DNA of 60,000 nt from Lineus longissimus (GCF_910592395.1 NC_088308.1:19795501-19855500); one strand, 5' to 3'; shown: positions 1 through 13,009, counted from the stretch's first letter. The notes: generated from the sequence alone by a model not told the origin. A program made the numbers and translations.

Positions 1-68
1 CGGGGAAAACCCCGCCGCGACGATGTTGCTGACCAGCGTACCTTTGACCAACGAACCGGCGGCAACAT
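1..68 (-). CDS. Possible 5' coding exon of a leftward gene, cut by the window edge
   Basis: Weak call. On the minus strand an ATG at position 68 opens a frame that stays open to the window edge (about 22 codons). An in-frame stop lies upstream and no other in-frame ATG lies between. The predicted start reads MLPPVRWSKVRWSATSSR: rich in Arg, Ser and Trp, with no acidic residue, which resembles a mitochondrial presequence. A perfect NRF1-type palindrome lies about 170 bp upstream of this ATG, and NRF1 is known to drive many nuclear genes for mitochondrial proteins. Against the call, two other frames are also open here: a second minus-strand frame, and a plus-strand frame from 3 to 136 ending in TAA. 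The GC-rich stretch could therefore be coding in a different frame or not at all. The product is not recognised. Confidence 0.25.
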   Translation of the reverse strand, partial: MLPPVRWSKVRWSATSSRRGFP

Positions 69-233
69 ACCTTGCCAGGAAATGGAAATGCAAGTCACGT
101 GCAAGGGAGTTGATTTTTCCCTATTCTATGGCATAACGAAAAACCATTTGAGTTAATGAGATCATTTAAATACATCAGTTAACTAGTTCGGAGCACTGGT
201 TCCCGCGGTCAAAGGTCACTTTCCATGCACCGG

Positions 234-243
234 GCGCATGCGC
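234..243. promoter_or_regulatory. NRF1-like palindrome GCGCATGCGC
   Basis: A perfect GCGCATGCGC palindrome, the core of the animal NRF1 binding consensus. It sits in a locally CpG-rich stretch (roughly 190-300) that contrasts with the AT-rich surroundings. An AAAGGTCA nuclear-receptor-like half site lies just upstream at about 210. The position fits a promoter for a leftward gene, but the MITE-like element directly beside it (276-401) complicates this. Functional use is inferred. Confidence 0.35.
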
Positions 244-275
244 AGTGCGATCGAAAACCTTAATTCGTATCAAGC

Positions 276-401
276 GCGTCACACTTGAAATCTCAATACG
301 GTTTCGTTGATTCGGATTAGCTGATTCGCATTCAATTCGGTTTAAGAACCGTGTTGGTTAAAGCGGATTGAGATCGGTATGAACCGAATTGAGTGTGACG
401 C
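276..401. mobile_element. MITE-like element with GCGTCACACT terminal inverted repeats
   Basis: The left end reads GCGTCACACTT (276-286) and the right end is its inverted copy GAGTGTGACGC (391-401), one mismatch in 11. The interior is rich in degenerate AATTCGGTTTAA / AACCGAATT motifs in both orientations, so the whole ~126 bp can fold on itself. This is typical of a miniature inverted-repeat DNA element. It has no coding capacity. A related one-ended fragment lies at 2573-2634. Confidence 0.55.
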
Positions 402-1469
402 CCCAATACGTATCAACGTTTTAATTCGAATTCAATTCGTGTTAAAACCCCAGTGTGACCACGGCACAAGTTGCCCAACGGTCATGAAGTCATTTACCTG
501 ATTGACCTTTTTGTCCGTTTCCGTAATCTAGCAGGAAATGTCATCAGGTTGATAAATGGCAAACATTGTGTCAAAGATATCACATTCACATAGTCGTCGA
601 ACCTGATAATATTTTTAAAAGTCTTACTATCTGAACATACATGCTGAAGGCTTTTCTGAGGTACCAGTGATAATAAATGATATCATCTTTGGTAAAATGC
701 AATCGTATAACAATGTAACATCATAATTTTTTATATCACTATTAGGGTCCAAAAGGAACCAATAATGGCTTTCTGAACGCTTATATTTTCAATAAAATGC
801 TTCAACCTGTAAGGGTGGTGACAGACGCATTGTTGCGTCCGCATTTTATGTTGTCTAAGTTCTGCTGCGCTGAATTATTGCACACTGTCGCGGAAAAAAA
901 ACAGTTGACCTTTTAGGCTGCGATTGCATACGATCATGTAGGCCTCTACAGTGTGTTAGGGGGTTCAGATTTGTATCCACCAAAAAGTACACGCAACTAT
1001 AGTAATCGAGCAATAACCAGATCACAATACAATTAACTGTAGGCAAAATTGTTTGCAAATGTGATAAATATTGCTTAGCTTAGCAACGGATAGCGGTTCC
1101 ATTTGCATTGCCCTTTCGTATTTGGTCATTCTCAAAGAAAAAAAGGAAATGGTGTAGAAAAAGATCTTTGTTCAACCTTTCTTCATTCTACACCTAATGC
1201 ATATACCTCACTCTGCCCGCTAGTGTTTATCGTGATCGCTATGGCAACCACTGCATTGCCATAATCCATGTATTCCTCCTTTTTCTCTTTAAAAGCCATT
1301 TGTGATCTTTTCCCGTCAAAACCCCCTTGGCGCATGTTTTTCTTGCATTACCCTTGTTATGTGTAAATGAAATCAGGTGAAATTACCTTAGGATGATGGA
1401 GGTGATTGGATAAAGTGAACCAGATTGGAAGTCAGCAAAGGCATGATGTATATAGTAGTGTATATACCG

Positions 1470-1545
1470 ATCTTATTGGCCTAGTGGTTAAGGCGTCTGC
1501 CTCGCAAACAGAAGGTCGAAGGTTCGAGGCCAAAATCAGTTTAGT
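1470..1545 (+). mobile_element. tRNA-derived sequence (SINE head or tRNA pseudogene) with pol III A and B boxes
   Basis: An A-box-like TGGCCTAGTGG starts at 1477 and a B-box GGTTCGAGGCC at 1521. The D-stem (GCCT/AGGC) pairs and the anticodon stem pairs in four of five positions around a loop with CGC, which would be Ala. The T-stem beyond its first two pairs and the acceptor stem do not pair, so this is unlikely to be a working tRNA. A tRNA-derived SINE head or decayed tRNA pseudogene fits better. No second copy was seen in the window. Confidence 0.6.
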
Positions 1546-1922
1546 ACATGTAATAAAGTGCATTTAAAGCTTTTCTGCGCCTTTCTAACATCAGATAGTG
1601 CATGCAAACTGTACATCAGTTGCGGCCACTATTAGCATAGGTTGCATATCTTCTGCAATTCCATCCACCTCATTGTTGGCATCTTCCCTCTGCTGCTGTC
1701 GGTTATACATGTATAGGTGCAAATTCCTGCAGTACTACATTGCTGCTACCTTCGTACAAACGAGATGATAACCTGGATGAAGGGTGAGCAGAGAAAACTG
1801 AGCGAGGGCCTCAAATTTTTAACAAAATCACAATGTTTGCAACATGAATTCTGCATTCACACTGAAGGCGAGTTTAAACTGTTTTTCCAGAGAGCGCCCT
1901 CCAGAAAATGGTTTGGTTTAAG

Positions 1923-2090
1923 GAATTGAACCCGAGGCGGAGGACCTTGGTTGAGTTACCAAGACACTCGAGGGTGGAGCTAAAATACAGTCCAAACCCG
2001 AGCCGACAGGCGAGGGTTTGGACGAAATTTTAGCTCCACCCGAGAGTGTCTTGGTAACTCAACCAAGGTCCGAAGCCGAGGGTTCAATTT
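1923..2090. repeat. Long foldback (inverted repeat, about 65-80-bp arms)
   Basis: The left arm (about 1923-1990) and right arm (about 2021-2090) are reverse complements with few mismatches. The core of both arms covers the segment GGTTGAGTTACCAAGACACT and its continuation to AGCTAAAAT. The loop of ~30 bp itself contains a smaller inverted pair (TCCAAACCCG / CGAGGGTTTGGA). It would form a strong hairpin in DNA or RNA and is probably a foldback or MITE-type element. No ORF. Confidence 0.75.
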
Positions 2091-2092
2091 CT

Positions 2093-2552
2093 ATTCTAAA
2101 ATACCTCAAACTTAAAAAGATAGGCCACGAAATAACTTGAATATGTGCGAATTTGGCAGATTCCATCCATCGCCTGCCCGGAGCGCCGGTAGCGCCATTG
2201 TTTACATTATGTTACGGCAGCGCGTATAGGAAGTCCGGATCGGCTCGCTCAAGTGATGCTAAAATCCGCGCAAATGGGCTATTTGGAGCGTTTTTCTCAG
2301 CAAATATGTGTAGTGCTCATTAAAAAACTTAGGGTGGTTGATGCTTCCTTGGCTGATTTGTGTTTAAAGCAGTGTTTTGAGAGCCTCAAACTTCTGAAGT
2401 GAGCTGTGTGCATGGTTTCCACATTTTAGTGCAACCCGAGGGAACTTTGGTAGAGCATCTTGGTTGCGTGTCCAAAACACTCCACTCTCAGAACGAGGCT
2501 TATGCATTTTCCATTTAAAAGTTGACTTTACGGTACCAAGGTATTTTAGAAT
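2093..2552. repeat. 13-bp inverted pair ATTCTAAAATACC spanning about 460 bp
   Basis: ATTCTAAAATACC at 2093-2105 is matched exactly in inverted orientation by GGTATTTTAGAAT at 2540-2552. The interval includes a GC-richer stretch (about 2170-2270). The pair directly abuts the 1923-2090 foldback, so the whole 1.9-2.6 kb zone may be one composite or nested DNA element. No coding sequence is seen. Confidence 0.4.
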
Positions 2553-2572
2553 AAATCGCTTTCAAGCCGATC

Positions 2573-2634
2573 GCGTCACACTTAGCCGAATGCGCATTCA
2601 ATTCGGTTTAAAATGGGTCAAACTGAATGCGCAG
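2573..2634 (+). mobile_element. One-ended fragment related to the 276-401 MITE
   Basis: Begins GCGTCACACTTAGCCGAATG and continues into an AATTCGGTTTAAAATGGG stretch, matching the left terminus and internal motif of the 276-401 element. No inverted right terminus (AGTGTGACGC) follows, so this is a truncated or diverged copy. Confidence 0.45.
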
Positions 2635-2779
2635 TAAAGATACACTACCTATTATTGGATTGTTGAACTCAGTCACTCCCGCGCTCGATCCAGATGGGTG
2701 CCACTCTAGTCTCGTGAGATGATCGCGATCAATACTAAATCTCCTCATCTTTCACTATGATAGAAGCAGAATAAAATTT

Positions 2780-2888
2780 GCTCTCTGGCTACACTTTCCT
2801 TGTTGCACCAATACCAATTGCTGTTCTCTCAAATGCTCTCTGGCTACACATTTCTTGCTGCACCAATACCAATTGCTGTTCTCTCAGA
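2780..2888. repeat. Tandem duplication, two ~55-bp copies
   Basis: The segment starting GCTCTCTGGCTACAC and ending ATTGCTGTTCTCTCA occurs at 2780-2834 and again at 2835-2888 with only a few differences. Non-coding. Confidence 0.8.
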
Positions 2889-5800
2889 GGGGAATATGGC
2901 CACACCCAAGAAAATATAGTGTTGTCAAATGACATGTCTCAAAACTGCTAATGAATGTCCACAAGTTGCTTTCAGTAAACAATTATTGATCTCGGCTGGT
3001 TTTGAAGCACTATCAAGAACTTCTTGAGTGGTGCGATAACATATGGCTTTGTAGCTCGTCAGTATCCAGAATTACTTGAAAGCATTTTGTGAGCTTTTGT
3101 ATCTGACCCTAAAAATAGCAAAGGAACTAGAATTTTTTCCGCCTCCTTTTCTATTTTATCATTCTCCATGATGCAGATCTCATTTGATTACATCTTTGAA
3201 GTATTCCAGGGTATTGTATTTCTTGGGCGTGGCAGTGAGTTATTGGTCCATTTAAAGTAATAAGGAGACGCTTGAGCCATATCCCGCACAACTGTACAGA
3301 ATGTCGAGTATGATTCAGTGAAGTATAAGAGCACTATTGATGAATGAGTTGGCATCCTCGTCACATTATCCAAATTGCAATGTACTTAAGTATATGAAGA
3401 CACCGAGGCTAAACGGTTTGTTTTTCTGAAGGTGCTTGTAGATGTCTCTTTACTAATACGTCGACTGTGACTTTCGGAGACGTCTTCTTTCAAGATGGTA
3501 TGGCATCTAAATTGAGAATGTTGACTTTGTGTGTTGACCAGTTGACCATATTGCAGTTTCTGTTTGAATTTTCAGATTGCAAGAAAGACTTAATTGTGAA
3601 GAGGTTCTATGAAAAGGCTCTCATTAGTAGAGTTAAGACTCATCCTCAAAGGAAAAACATTGGTGTTCAGAGCAAACTTTAACAGTATTTAGTAGTCATG
3701 CAGTGTTAAATACAGCTGAACGATAATGTGGCATTTCAACAACATGAACACCGAAGTGGTAATTTAAATCTGACCACTTAAGGCCGCTATAAGCCTAAAG
3801 TGGTTATGCCATTTACATTATGGTGCAAAACTCTGGGAATTGTGCATACTTGAAGTCCCTGAATAAACTTGAGACAGTTTTGGCTATCCAGGGTTGTGGG
3901 ACGGGACACGCTGACATGACTGCATGAGGGTTTACATTTGGCCAGGAGCCTAGTCATGACAGTACTTAACCAATAAGCATTCACTGCCGAGCCATGATGC
4001 AGAAACGTATTGCCCATTCCCAGTGATGTGGGCTGCTCTTGCTTATTGCCAGTTAAACACTTTTTGAAATAATGAATATTGATGATAATAATGAAAATAT
4101 GAATTGAAAACATAGACCTTTACCATAATGCAGAAGTAGCATACTTTTTTACATTGAACACCCAACATTTTATTGACCCGCCTGAAATGGCTAGTTTTGT
4201 CATCTGAAGTGGCTAATTTTGTGGTCCGAGATGGCTATAGTTTGTGACCTGTCTCTGCATTCATTGCTGTGCACTTCATGTAGTATGTGTGTCTTTCTTG
4301 GCTTCCTGTGCAGATCATACCAGAAATCATGGATTGTCAAGTTGTCTTCTAAATATTGATGACCCCATCTTTATTGATATTTCAGCACAAACATTGCACA
4401 GTGTTCCAAGAAACCTTAACCATTTAACACAGCTAATCAAATATTTACTGTTTCTTTTAACAATATGATCATGGTCATGCAGGGCTAAGTGACTCAACTT
4501 GGGCACAACATTCAAGGGGAATAAGTATGTTATTTCCACAAACATCTCTGTTAGTGCTAGTGCTCTAGCATTACTAAGTAAATTGAACGCTATTGCAGAA
4601 TTTGTACGGCAAGAGTGAATTTTATGCTCCAGAGTGCATTTTGTGTTAGCAGACGCCTGGACAATGTGCAGAAGAAACCTTAGGAAGACTGTAAAGCTAC
4701 CATTTTTTGTCTGTGTGAAAGTTCATGATTGAGTTCATAACTTATGTCGTTTTCCTGTGAAGAATTCTCTGTCAGCCTTATTTTCTGGCAATCAGACAAG
4801 CCAGTATGATTTTACAAACATCCCTTTTGTCATGCCATTTTCCAAATAGATCAGACTCAAACTTAAGCCATTTTTTCTCAAATTGGCAAAAGATGATTTA
4901 GCGTTTTGCAATGAGATTCCAACCGTATATGGATAACATAATAAATATAAGCACAAAGCTAGATATTAACAGTAAATACCATGACACTAGTTTTAACTTC
5001 CCATGTGACAGTGGAAATATGAATGAATTTTCAAATCAATTGTGTTGCACCGATGGCAACAAAACCTCAATCTGACTCAATTAGCAGTCTAGCGGAGCTT
5101 ATCAATATATTCACTAATCACAAATCGAGTCAATCCTAGCGTTATATCGATCTGGTGAATCAAGGCTTGAATGATAATGATGTATTGATCTGGTGTTAAC
5201 TGGCACCATTCAGGGATGGTGGGCATCGACATGCGCGATGCTGAGTAGAGTAGAGTGAGGATTTTTATATCTCTCTATGTATAGACAAATACTTCCGCTT
5301 ATCCTGATGTGAAAATAATCTCAGATCAGGATATACGTCCGTCCCATGTGGCATTATAGGGAAGTTGTTTGCCGGCTGTCAAGGTGGTTATGTATTTGCT
5401 CTTAGGCAGAAAAACGTATCACTGCAGTTTCTAGCACAGCACTATATAGACCCAGATAGACCCGGCAAGGCAATGGCAATGGTGGTTACTTCTGTCCAGT
5501 ACTGTACCATACACTGATGTACATCTCTCCCAGCATAGCTTACCTTGAGTTGATTACCCAGTGTAAACATTACATTCCAAGCACTGACATACTCCTCAGT
5601 ATTTACCTACATTTTCAAGGTTGCTTCAGTGTATTTGATATGAAAACCATGTCAAAAGCTAGTCCAACATCATCGATTTGTAAGTTCTCATATTTTGGTT
5701 CCCAATGTTAAGGGCAAGATGGAACCAAAGAGGCCATAATTGGTGCAAACAAGTTTAGCAGCAAATCACACATTAATCTTCAGACAGTTGCATTTGACTG

Positions 5801-6215
5801 ACAGATTTTCCTCCAGACATCCATGGCAGGTGAAAATCTTTCCCATTAGGTTTATGCGCAGCTTACGCGTAACAGTGTGTATCAATTGTGACTGGGACTG
5901 TGCCATGAAGAAGGAAAAAATGCTTATAGATAGTAGGCTACTGCACTCGAGAAAGTTGAGATATGATAAAAAATGAACATGTGAATTCAAATTTTTTGGA
6001 TAAAGGTTATTGTAACCTGAATATTTACAATCCGGTATCGTCAGGCCATTCGTCATCCCAACTGCCTCGAGGAGCTAAGCCCATGAATATTTGATGATTA
6101 AAGTCAATAAAATGAGTTCAAATTGTTATGAAGTGGCAGAAATATCACACTGAAGCAAGTAGCACTTGTTTTAATAGCTGTTGGAGTGTGATATCTTGAA
6201 ATGGCCTTCATATGT

Positions 6216-6425
6216 ATTCATAAAGGGTGTTCCATAAGTAGCCAGCTCATTAATATTCATATAGGGTGTTCCCCATATAGATAACGTATTTATAAAGGTG
6301 TTCTTGTTTGATTACTGGGAAATTTCATCGGTATATTCAAAAAGGATGTTCTGTTCTTCTTGTATATTTATGAAGGGTGTTCAAAAGTAACCAGTTCCTC
6401 TGAGTTTTCATAAAGGGTCAGTCCA
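6216..6425. repeat. Degenerate short tandem repeat around a (T)ATTCATAAAGGGTGTTC motif
   Basis: About six diverged copies of an AT-rich motif resembling TATTCATAAAGGGTGTTC recur every 30-50 bp (for example near 6217, 6255, 6285, 6333, 6366 and 6408). Spacing is irregular. Non-coding. Confidence 0.55.
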
Positions 6426-8135
6426 ATATACATTCTTCAAAAAGAACCAGTGAAGGCTTGAAGCACTCTTTACTTTCTGAATCCGCACAGAAAATTGATA
6501 AAGCATTCTGTAGCAAAAGATCCTAACCAGGGACTTGAAAGTCAGTCATGAATTGGCAATTGAATGTCACAAAAATCTGTATCTATGACTGATGAATGTG
6601 AGAATGTGACTTGCCATTGAATCACAAGCTGCTGTGGCCTATTACAAAAGAGTGAATGCCAGTTTCTCGCTGTGATCGTCTGCTCTATCCCTGGGAAGAT
6701 ATTTGTTATGAATGATCATAGATACATGAATGGATTGGCTTCCCAATCAATACCAATTGAATTCTAAATGTAGAAATATAGATTCTTTGCTACTACATTT
6801 ACATGGATTCCGCCCCTGGCTGGCATATTGGTAGAAATAGCATTGAATGTTAGTGATCGTCTCTTCAGTAAAAAGTTTTTTAACACAATAAATATCATCA
6901 AAGTTATTTCATTCAGCTTGCATGGCAAAGTCCAGGCACTTGGCCCAGGCCTCCCCGTACTCTGAACAGTAACCAGCATTGTCTGTCAGCAGAGCAGCAA
7001 ACATCATACTGGTTGAGAAACATTTGCCTTCGGAGCTTGAACCCTTTGCAGATATGGCACTTTAGCATCCCCACCCAAGTTTTGGAAATGATAGCGATTG
7101 AGCCCCTGCTGAACATGATAAGTGATTATAATGGATCGGCATGTTTACTCTGTGATTTACATTGGCAAGAACTGATAGATTTTTGCTAAAGGATATATGA
7201 TTTCTGCGTGCATCAATTGAAACCTGATGATTACATATCCAGTTCTCTTTCATCGATTTCAGTTCTGTCTGTATGAAGATTACATTGATTGAACATGCAG
7301 ATATGTGTAATCGTACATGGTAATGCAATATTGCCATTGAAATGTACAAGGGTGCAGACCTTTCGTTATGTCGATATACTCGATATCTAGCCCAAGCCCC
7401 AGTCAGGTTATAATTACTGGGAGCCCACTGCTGGCATACCATGGAACTACCACAGTGGCATCAAGTTTTGTACGACCGATCATACTTCGACTCACACTTT
7501 TGGAGAGTGTAATACCATTGCATTGCAATGTCAAATAAAAGCCTTTTGGTCTCACAAAGTTTTGTGTGACAAGGTATATGAGCCAATATTACTAAGGGAA
7601 TCAACTTGTAGTATTGTGTACCAATTCACCATTTCTGAATGAACCTAGACCAAGATATGATGTTCTATTCATGATTTATCGGGCATATCTTCCTGCAAAA
7701 TGTCCACACTGGTGGGAATTATAATGTCAATATGGATGTGATTTATTGTCCCACTACATGACACCTCTCCCCATTATGCAAAAACGTTCCATATCATCAG
7801 GTAGATTTTCATGCTCATTAAATCAATTATGCTGTCACCGGTTATTTCTTCCAGCGTGGTTTCATATAATTGGCACTGAGCCTACAATTTGCCACCGATA
7901 TTGAAAATATCTTTTGCGTAAATCTGTCCTAGATACTGTGAATAGTCCAGCTTGATCAATGAAGTAGTTTTAAGTGCAATCAATTAACGTAAATTGCTTA
8001 ATAGATAAAGCATACATAGCTGTTGATATAGTCTAAAAAATTTGGAAAATGAGCTGTTGTCTGGCATTTAAAAATGCAGGAAAAACTTTTTTTATGGTTC
8101 GTAAAAGTTTTTTGTGCTTGTTTGATATCGCCATA

Positions 8136-8420
8136 TTGTCACCAGGCACAACTTGATAAAGTGAGCAATCATCCTTCTGAATTGAGAGCTCAAGCCTACA
8201 TTACTCTGATATACATAGATCAAGCAAACTACATAATGATGATAACTTCTTATTGTTCAAAGAATCAACTTGAACGTCATAACCAACTCATCCTTTGTAC
8301 TCCTACCTATTGTCAACACTTGTTACGTTGATAAAGTGTGGAATTGCCCTTCTGGATTGATAAATCAAGCCTGCCTTACTCTGATATAAGATAGGTCAAG
8401 CCAAATTGCATGTCATGAAA
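8136..8420. repeat. Diverged tandem duplication, period about 174 bp
   Basis: Matching blocks in the same order (ATTGTCA..., TTGATAAAGTG, CCTTCTG.ATTGA, TCAAGCCT.C.TTACTCTGATATA, GATCAAGC or GGTCAAGC) occur from about 8136 and again from about 8309. The copies are clearly diverged. A + strand open frame of 85 codons overlapping the first copy is not conserved in the second and is not called as a gene. Confidence 0.6.
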
Positions 8421-10674
8421 CATTGATGTGGTTTATGGCCAACATGGGAGAGTCGTTCTCTACCTGATGTGACCTATCCCAGCTTCTGGCCAGTCTTTAA
8501 TCATTTGGCCCTGTCACAAGTGGAGGTACAAAAATCTTCTTTTTCAATACATCCAATCATTTGGTCAAGTGATTCTTTTTCTGATTGGAAAGTAGTGTAT
8601 TAGTGTGTAATCTTAAGCAAGTACCTTGGGTTTTTAGTTTACTTCGATGATATCTCTTCCACATGGTATAAAATATTTGAATTTAGATAGCTCCTCAATA
8701 TGGAATTGGAAATCACACCCCTTGTCTGAAAATGGTGGTGCAGGCTTTAGTGTCCTGGACCCTTTCAACAAGGCTCCATATTGTCCCCTTCTAAAGTCTG
8801 GTCTAAAGTACCTGCCATAACCAGTGTTGATGGTGTTGCTTATTAATAGAACCCCATCCTTCAAGCCCTAAACCTTTGGCCATGGCACTGTAGCATCAGG
8901 TGCTATTAGCTGGTAAAAGGAGAAGGTTCCCGCTAATGTCAGATGTAATGAGCCATCAAAACCATTGGTTTGTATGATAATAGAGTGCTTGGTTAGCTGC
9001 TCATGTTGCTAACATGATGCAGTGTGATAGTGGTGGTGTCAAAAACTGGTTGACTACAACTTTCGTGAGTCTGAAAACACAGCCAAGCCTTTATCTCGAA
9101 AAGAAAAAAAAATCAACTGACGGGATTTCTTCACTTGGTGGTGCCTAGTAGAAACTGGAGTGATAAACGCTAAGCTTTGATTAGGCCGGTCTTGGAATAT
9201 TTCTTAATGAAACATATTTGTCAGACTTCTAACTTCTTCGTCAAAATGGTTCATCTATTCCAAGATTCATTCTACATGTTTAGTTGGAATTATTTTTCTG
9301 AATCTGTTCCTATAATGTTAAACTGTGATGATGAATAATTGAAATTGTTCCCGCGGATGAGACAAAATACCTTGTTCGAACATAGCTTGTTGATTAAAAG
9401 CGTTAGTCGTTACTTGAAACATTAATGACGTAGTATTGATTGTGGAGAAACAGGTATGGTTTCATTCAGTATTGTTGTCGTGGAGAGATATTCCCTCAGA
9501 AAATACAATGTCTAAACCCCAAAGTTTTTTGTAGCAATTCCTCTGCGCTGCAAAAGGTTGATGATGTAGCATCTCTGATAAGAATCCTGGATTTGTTTTA
9601 TTGTTACCTTTTGTTATCATCATCATCACCTTGCGCTTTTGCCTATGTGGCACCACACTCTTTACTTTTCGGTGAGGCTGATCAGCGGTTGAATCTTTCC
9701 CATTGTCCAACCAGATCCTCTTTGGCTGACCCTTTCTCATTGACATTGAGGTACCTCCACTCTTCCCTGATACTGTACTGTAAGACCTGTCATCCACGCT
9801 ATCGTGTTACACCATAATCATGGTAAGCATCTTGACAATACTTGCATGTCTTCGATAATCTGATAAAAGAAGTAACACGAGTAATGCTTTGATGGCGTTC
9901 CTTGGAGTAGCTTGTCTGCACTGATAGAAAAGTGTAAAAACCACTATCTCCCATGTGTTAAGTTTTTTGTGCACTCTTTATGCTTACACTTCACTGCTGG
10001 CATACTGCTCCTATATTTTGCATGTTTATCAAAGAATGTAAGCATCAGCTGAAAATCTGCCATTTTTCAGATGCATAATACAGAGGTTATGGGGCTGGTA
10101 TTGGTGCCTAGGCGTGTGTTTTTTAATCAAAGTGATTCAATGTGCTGTACTAGAGATATCAATCATTACACGTGAACTGTTTTGGTGTCAAATGTGACTC
10201 AGAGAAGTTCTCAAACGATATCTGCTGATTCAGTTCTTTCGCTCTCAACTGCTAGTTTCCTTCATGAAGTGTGAGTTGGGTTTTTGGCCTCATAGATATG
10301 ATTTTGGTGCCACAAGACCAAACATCTGATCAAAATATGCCTAATCATAGGTTTCGATTGGCCCCAACCTAATGTATACCTTTTCATGATACCTGGTCGT
10401 AACCTCTCATGCTTCATAACATCCATCTGCTACAACAGAAACATTGTTGTCTGCTCCAATATTGATCAAGGATTACTGCAACTCGCCGCAAGTAACAATC
10501 CCATCCCAGTCTTGTTGACCTTTACCAGTTATCCTTCTCCTCTTGGTATAGCTATCGAGCATTGTCGCACAACATAATGTGGCGTATTTTTCAATCTCAG
10601 TAGATTGTTGGGATCACTAACGGCACCAGATTCGTTTTACCTTTCTTTCAGGGAATGACAATGAGTCACATATA

Positions 10675-10765
10675 CAGTAAAACCTCACTTAGCGGACACC
10701 TCTCTATTAAGGACACTAGTTTTGTTCCCAAATTGGTCATTTCCATTCAGTTTGACCTATCTAAT
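10675..10765 (+). mobile_element. One end of a pogo/Tc1-like MITE family
   Basis: Starts directly after TA with CAGTAAAACCTCACTTAGCG, which resembles the CAGTGGAACC.. terminus of the complete elements at 39,566 and 44,042. It also contains AAATTGGTCATTTCCATT, which matches in inverted orientation the interior of the 39,566-39,759 element. No matching right terminus was found, so the copy looks truncated or diverged. Confidence 0.45.
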
Positions 10766-13009
10766 CAGGACATTGTTATCAAGAAGGGATTGGACTTATC
10801 AGGGGGAGGGGTTTAAGATGATTATACCAATGCAACGGTGTGAAGCAGAAATCATGAATTTGGTTGATTTCCGTAATGAGATATCTGACCAGATAACAGG
10901 TTGCTGTGGTATTAATGGTGAACTTGATAAAAACCCCATCTGAGAATGACCTTTTGAGAACGTTCCAGATCTATTGCATTTCTCAGGACAAAGTGCAAAA
11001 CGAGTATCCCTGCCAACTCAATTACATGTCAAGACACCTGTTATTTCTGCTAGTTCTTGTAAAAAACCAGAGGTATACTTCGATGATGATGATCGGAGCT
11101 TTGGTTTATGTTTGGTAAAATACTTTTGCTTTAAAGAAGACTTACTTAGTGGTATTGCGTGATGGAAAAAGCACCCATTCGTGGCTAATGAATAGAAACA
11201 GAATCTGAAAAGGATGTTTTCACAAACATTAAGAGACGTGAAAATAAAGGGCTTTATGGTATAGGATTCTATGCATTGGCAGCAGATGTTGATTCACAAT
11301 AATTGAGATTTCACTGATATGAATGACTGACATTTGTATGCAACAAAAGCTGTTGCAGTTTAATAATGGCAAGCAGCAATATTTCTGTTTTTATAGCCAT
11401 TGATATGTAGCCAGATTATTCCTTTCATAGTTCTCAATTTTATCGAGTCCACAACTAACATATGCTAACTAACTACCACAAAATAAATCTATCACCGCTG
11501 ATGTTAATAGTGCAGGAGATGTCTATTGTATATACAGTGTGTCGACACGACACCCTGCTGGGTCAAATCGTTTTTCAGGACATGTGAATCGTTTTATTGA
11601 TCTCTTCATTGATTTCCTGTTTCCTGTGATTTATCTACCTATACCCGAGACTATATTTAGAGGTTAATGATAGGTCACAATGTTTTATTGTGATTCTTTG
11701 TATATGTTGTTGTGGCTTCGATTCCTTGTTTATCATTTGTAAACACATGTGCACTATTTGCTGCAGATTTCTTAACCTTATTCACAGTCAACAATCAGGA
11801 CATTTCCATTTTTGGTCAATATCATAATTTTGATCAATATAAAAAGGTTTTGTGACACTGCGTTGGTAATTGTAAGTTGGGTTGTCCTCAAGTGCCCTGT
11901 GATACTTTTCACTGGTTTCAGGTCACTGGTTGCAAAAACAAGATTTCGGTGATATAGTGGGGGCTTTGTCAGGCAGACAAGTGGAAAAAGATCAACATTA
12001 GCTTGTCATAGACCTATTCAAAAGTTGCTGAATACATAAAATCGGATGATTGGATACCCCTCTGTCGGCCAAAAGGTGGCACATTTGAAGTAGTGGCATC
12101 ATCAACGCTCATGTGATGCTCTCCCTCTCTCAATATAATTCACCAAAGCATACAATGTGAGGTGCTGACATTTGCATTGCGAAGTGTTCTGCCATTCATT
12201 TTTTCAGAAAAATACATATATTGACCGAGCCTAAATTGAAAAATACCTGTGGTTCTCTTTTGCCATTTCTAATCTTTATATAAATGGTTGAGAGTTTATT
12301 CTTTACAGTCAATATTTATTTAGTTTTCCACGCTACTTTGGCCTACTTTACCAATATTTTATTCAATTTGTACATGTTCACCAATAGATTTTTTGATAAA
12401 TTCATTTTGAAGAAAATGCCTTCCTAAAATGAACAGTGTGCTATATTGATTCATCATGTCCAACAGTGGTGATGAATTCCTTGGCGCTAAGATCATTTGT
12501 CTGCAAATCTTTATCCCAACATGTGAAAATCAACACAATCAAACTGTTTTGGCAGTCATGAAATATCCTGGTTTGGCCTTGTCTGAGTAAAGTCATAACA
12601 TTTTGACCATCTATATTGATATCTTTATGACACTCGTACAACTATCAAATAATCCCGACAATGTTTGCCATAACATCCGGTTCATGGCCAGGTGTAAAAC
12701 CTATCTTGTGTCTGTGTATCTTCCAATTAGATTAAGTATACAGGATTAGAAGTTTTATTTCGAGATATAGTTTGACTAAATATTTGTAGTGGTTGTTATA
12801 CCATGGATTTATAATTATACCTTTAGCATGTTCTACAAAATGTCTTTATTGGTAGCATTTCGTTCTGTCTGTCTTGATTGGTAATGCTATAAAGTAATAG
12901 GTAGTTGCTTGTAAGGTTTTATGTACCGTACTCATTTTGGAAGTTAGCCAATGCTGTGCATTTAACAGTGTAGATAACCTACACTGCTATAGGTTCTGCT
13001 GTATGTAAT

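Noticed and set aside
1470-1545. Functional tRNA-Ala(CGC)
   Set aside because: D and anticodon stems pair, but the acceptor and most of the T stem do not.
9440-9817. 125-codon + strand frame (and 111-codon frame on the other strand)
   Set aside because: No recognisable domain, no splice context, low-complexity Ser/Leu stretches. Overlapping open frames on both strands suggest chance.
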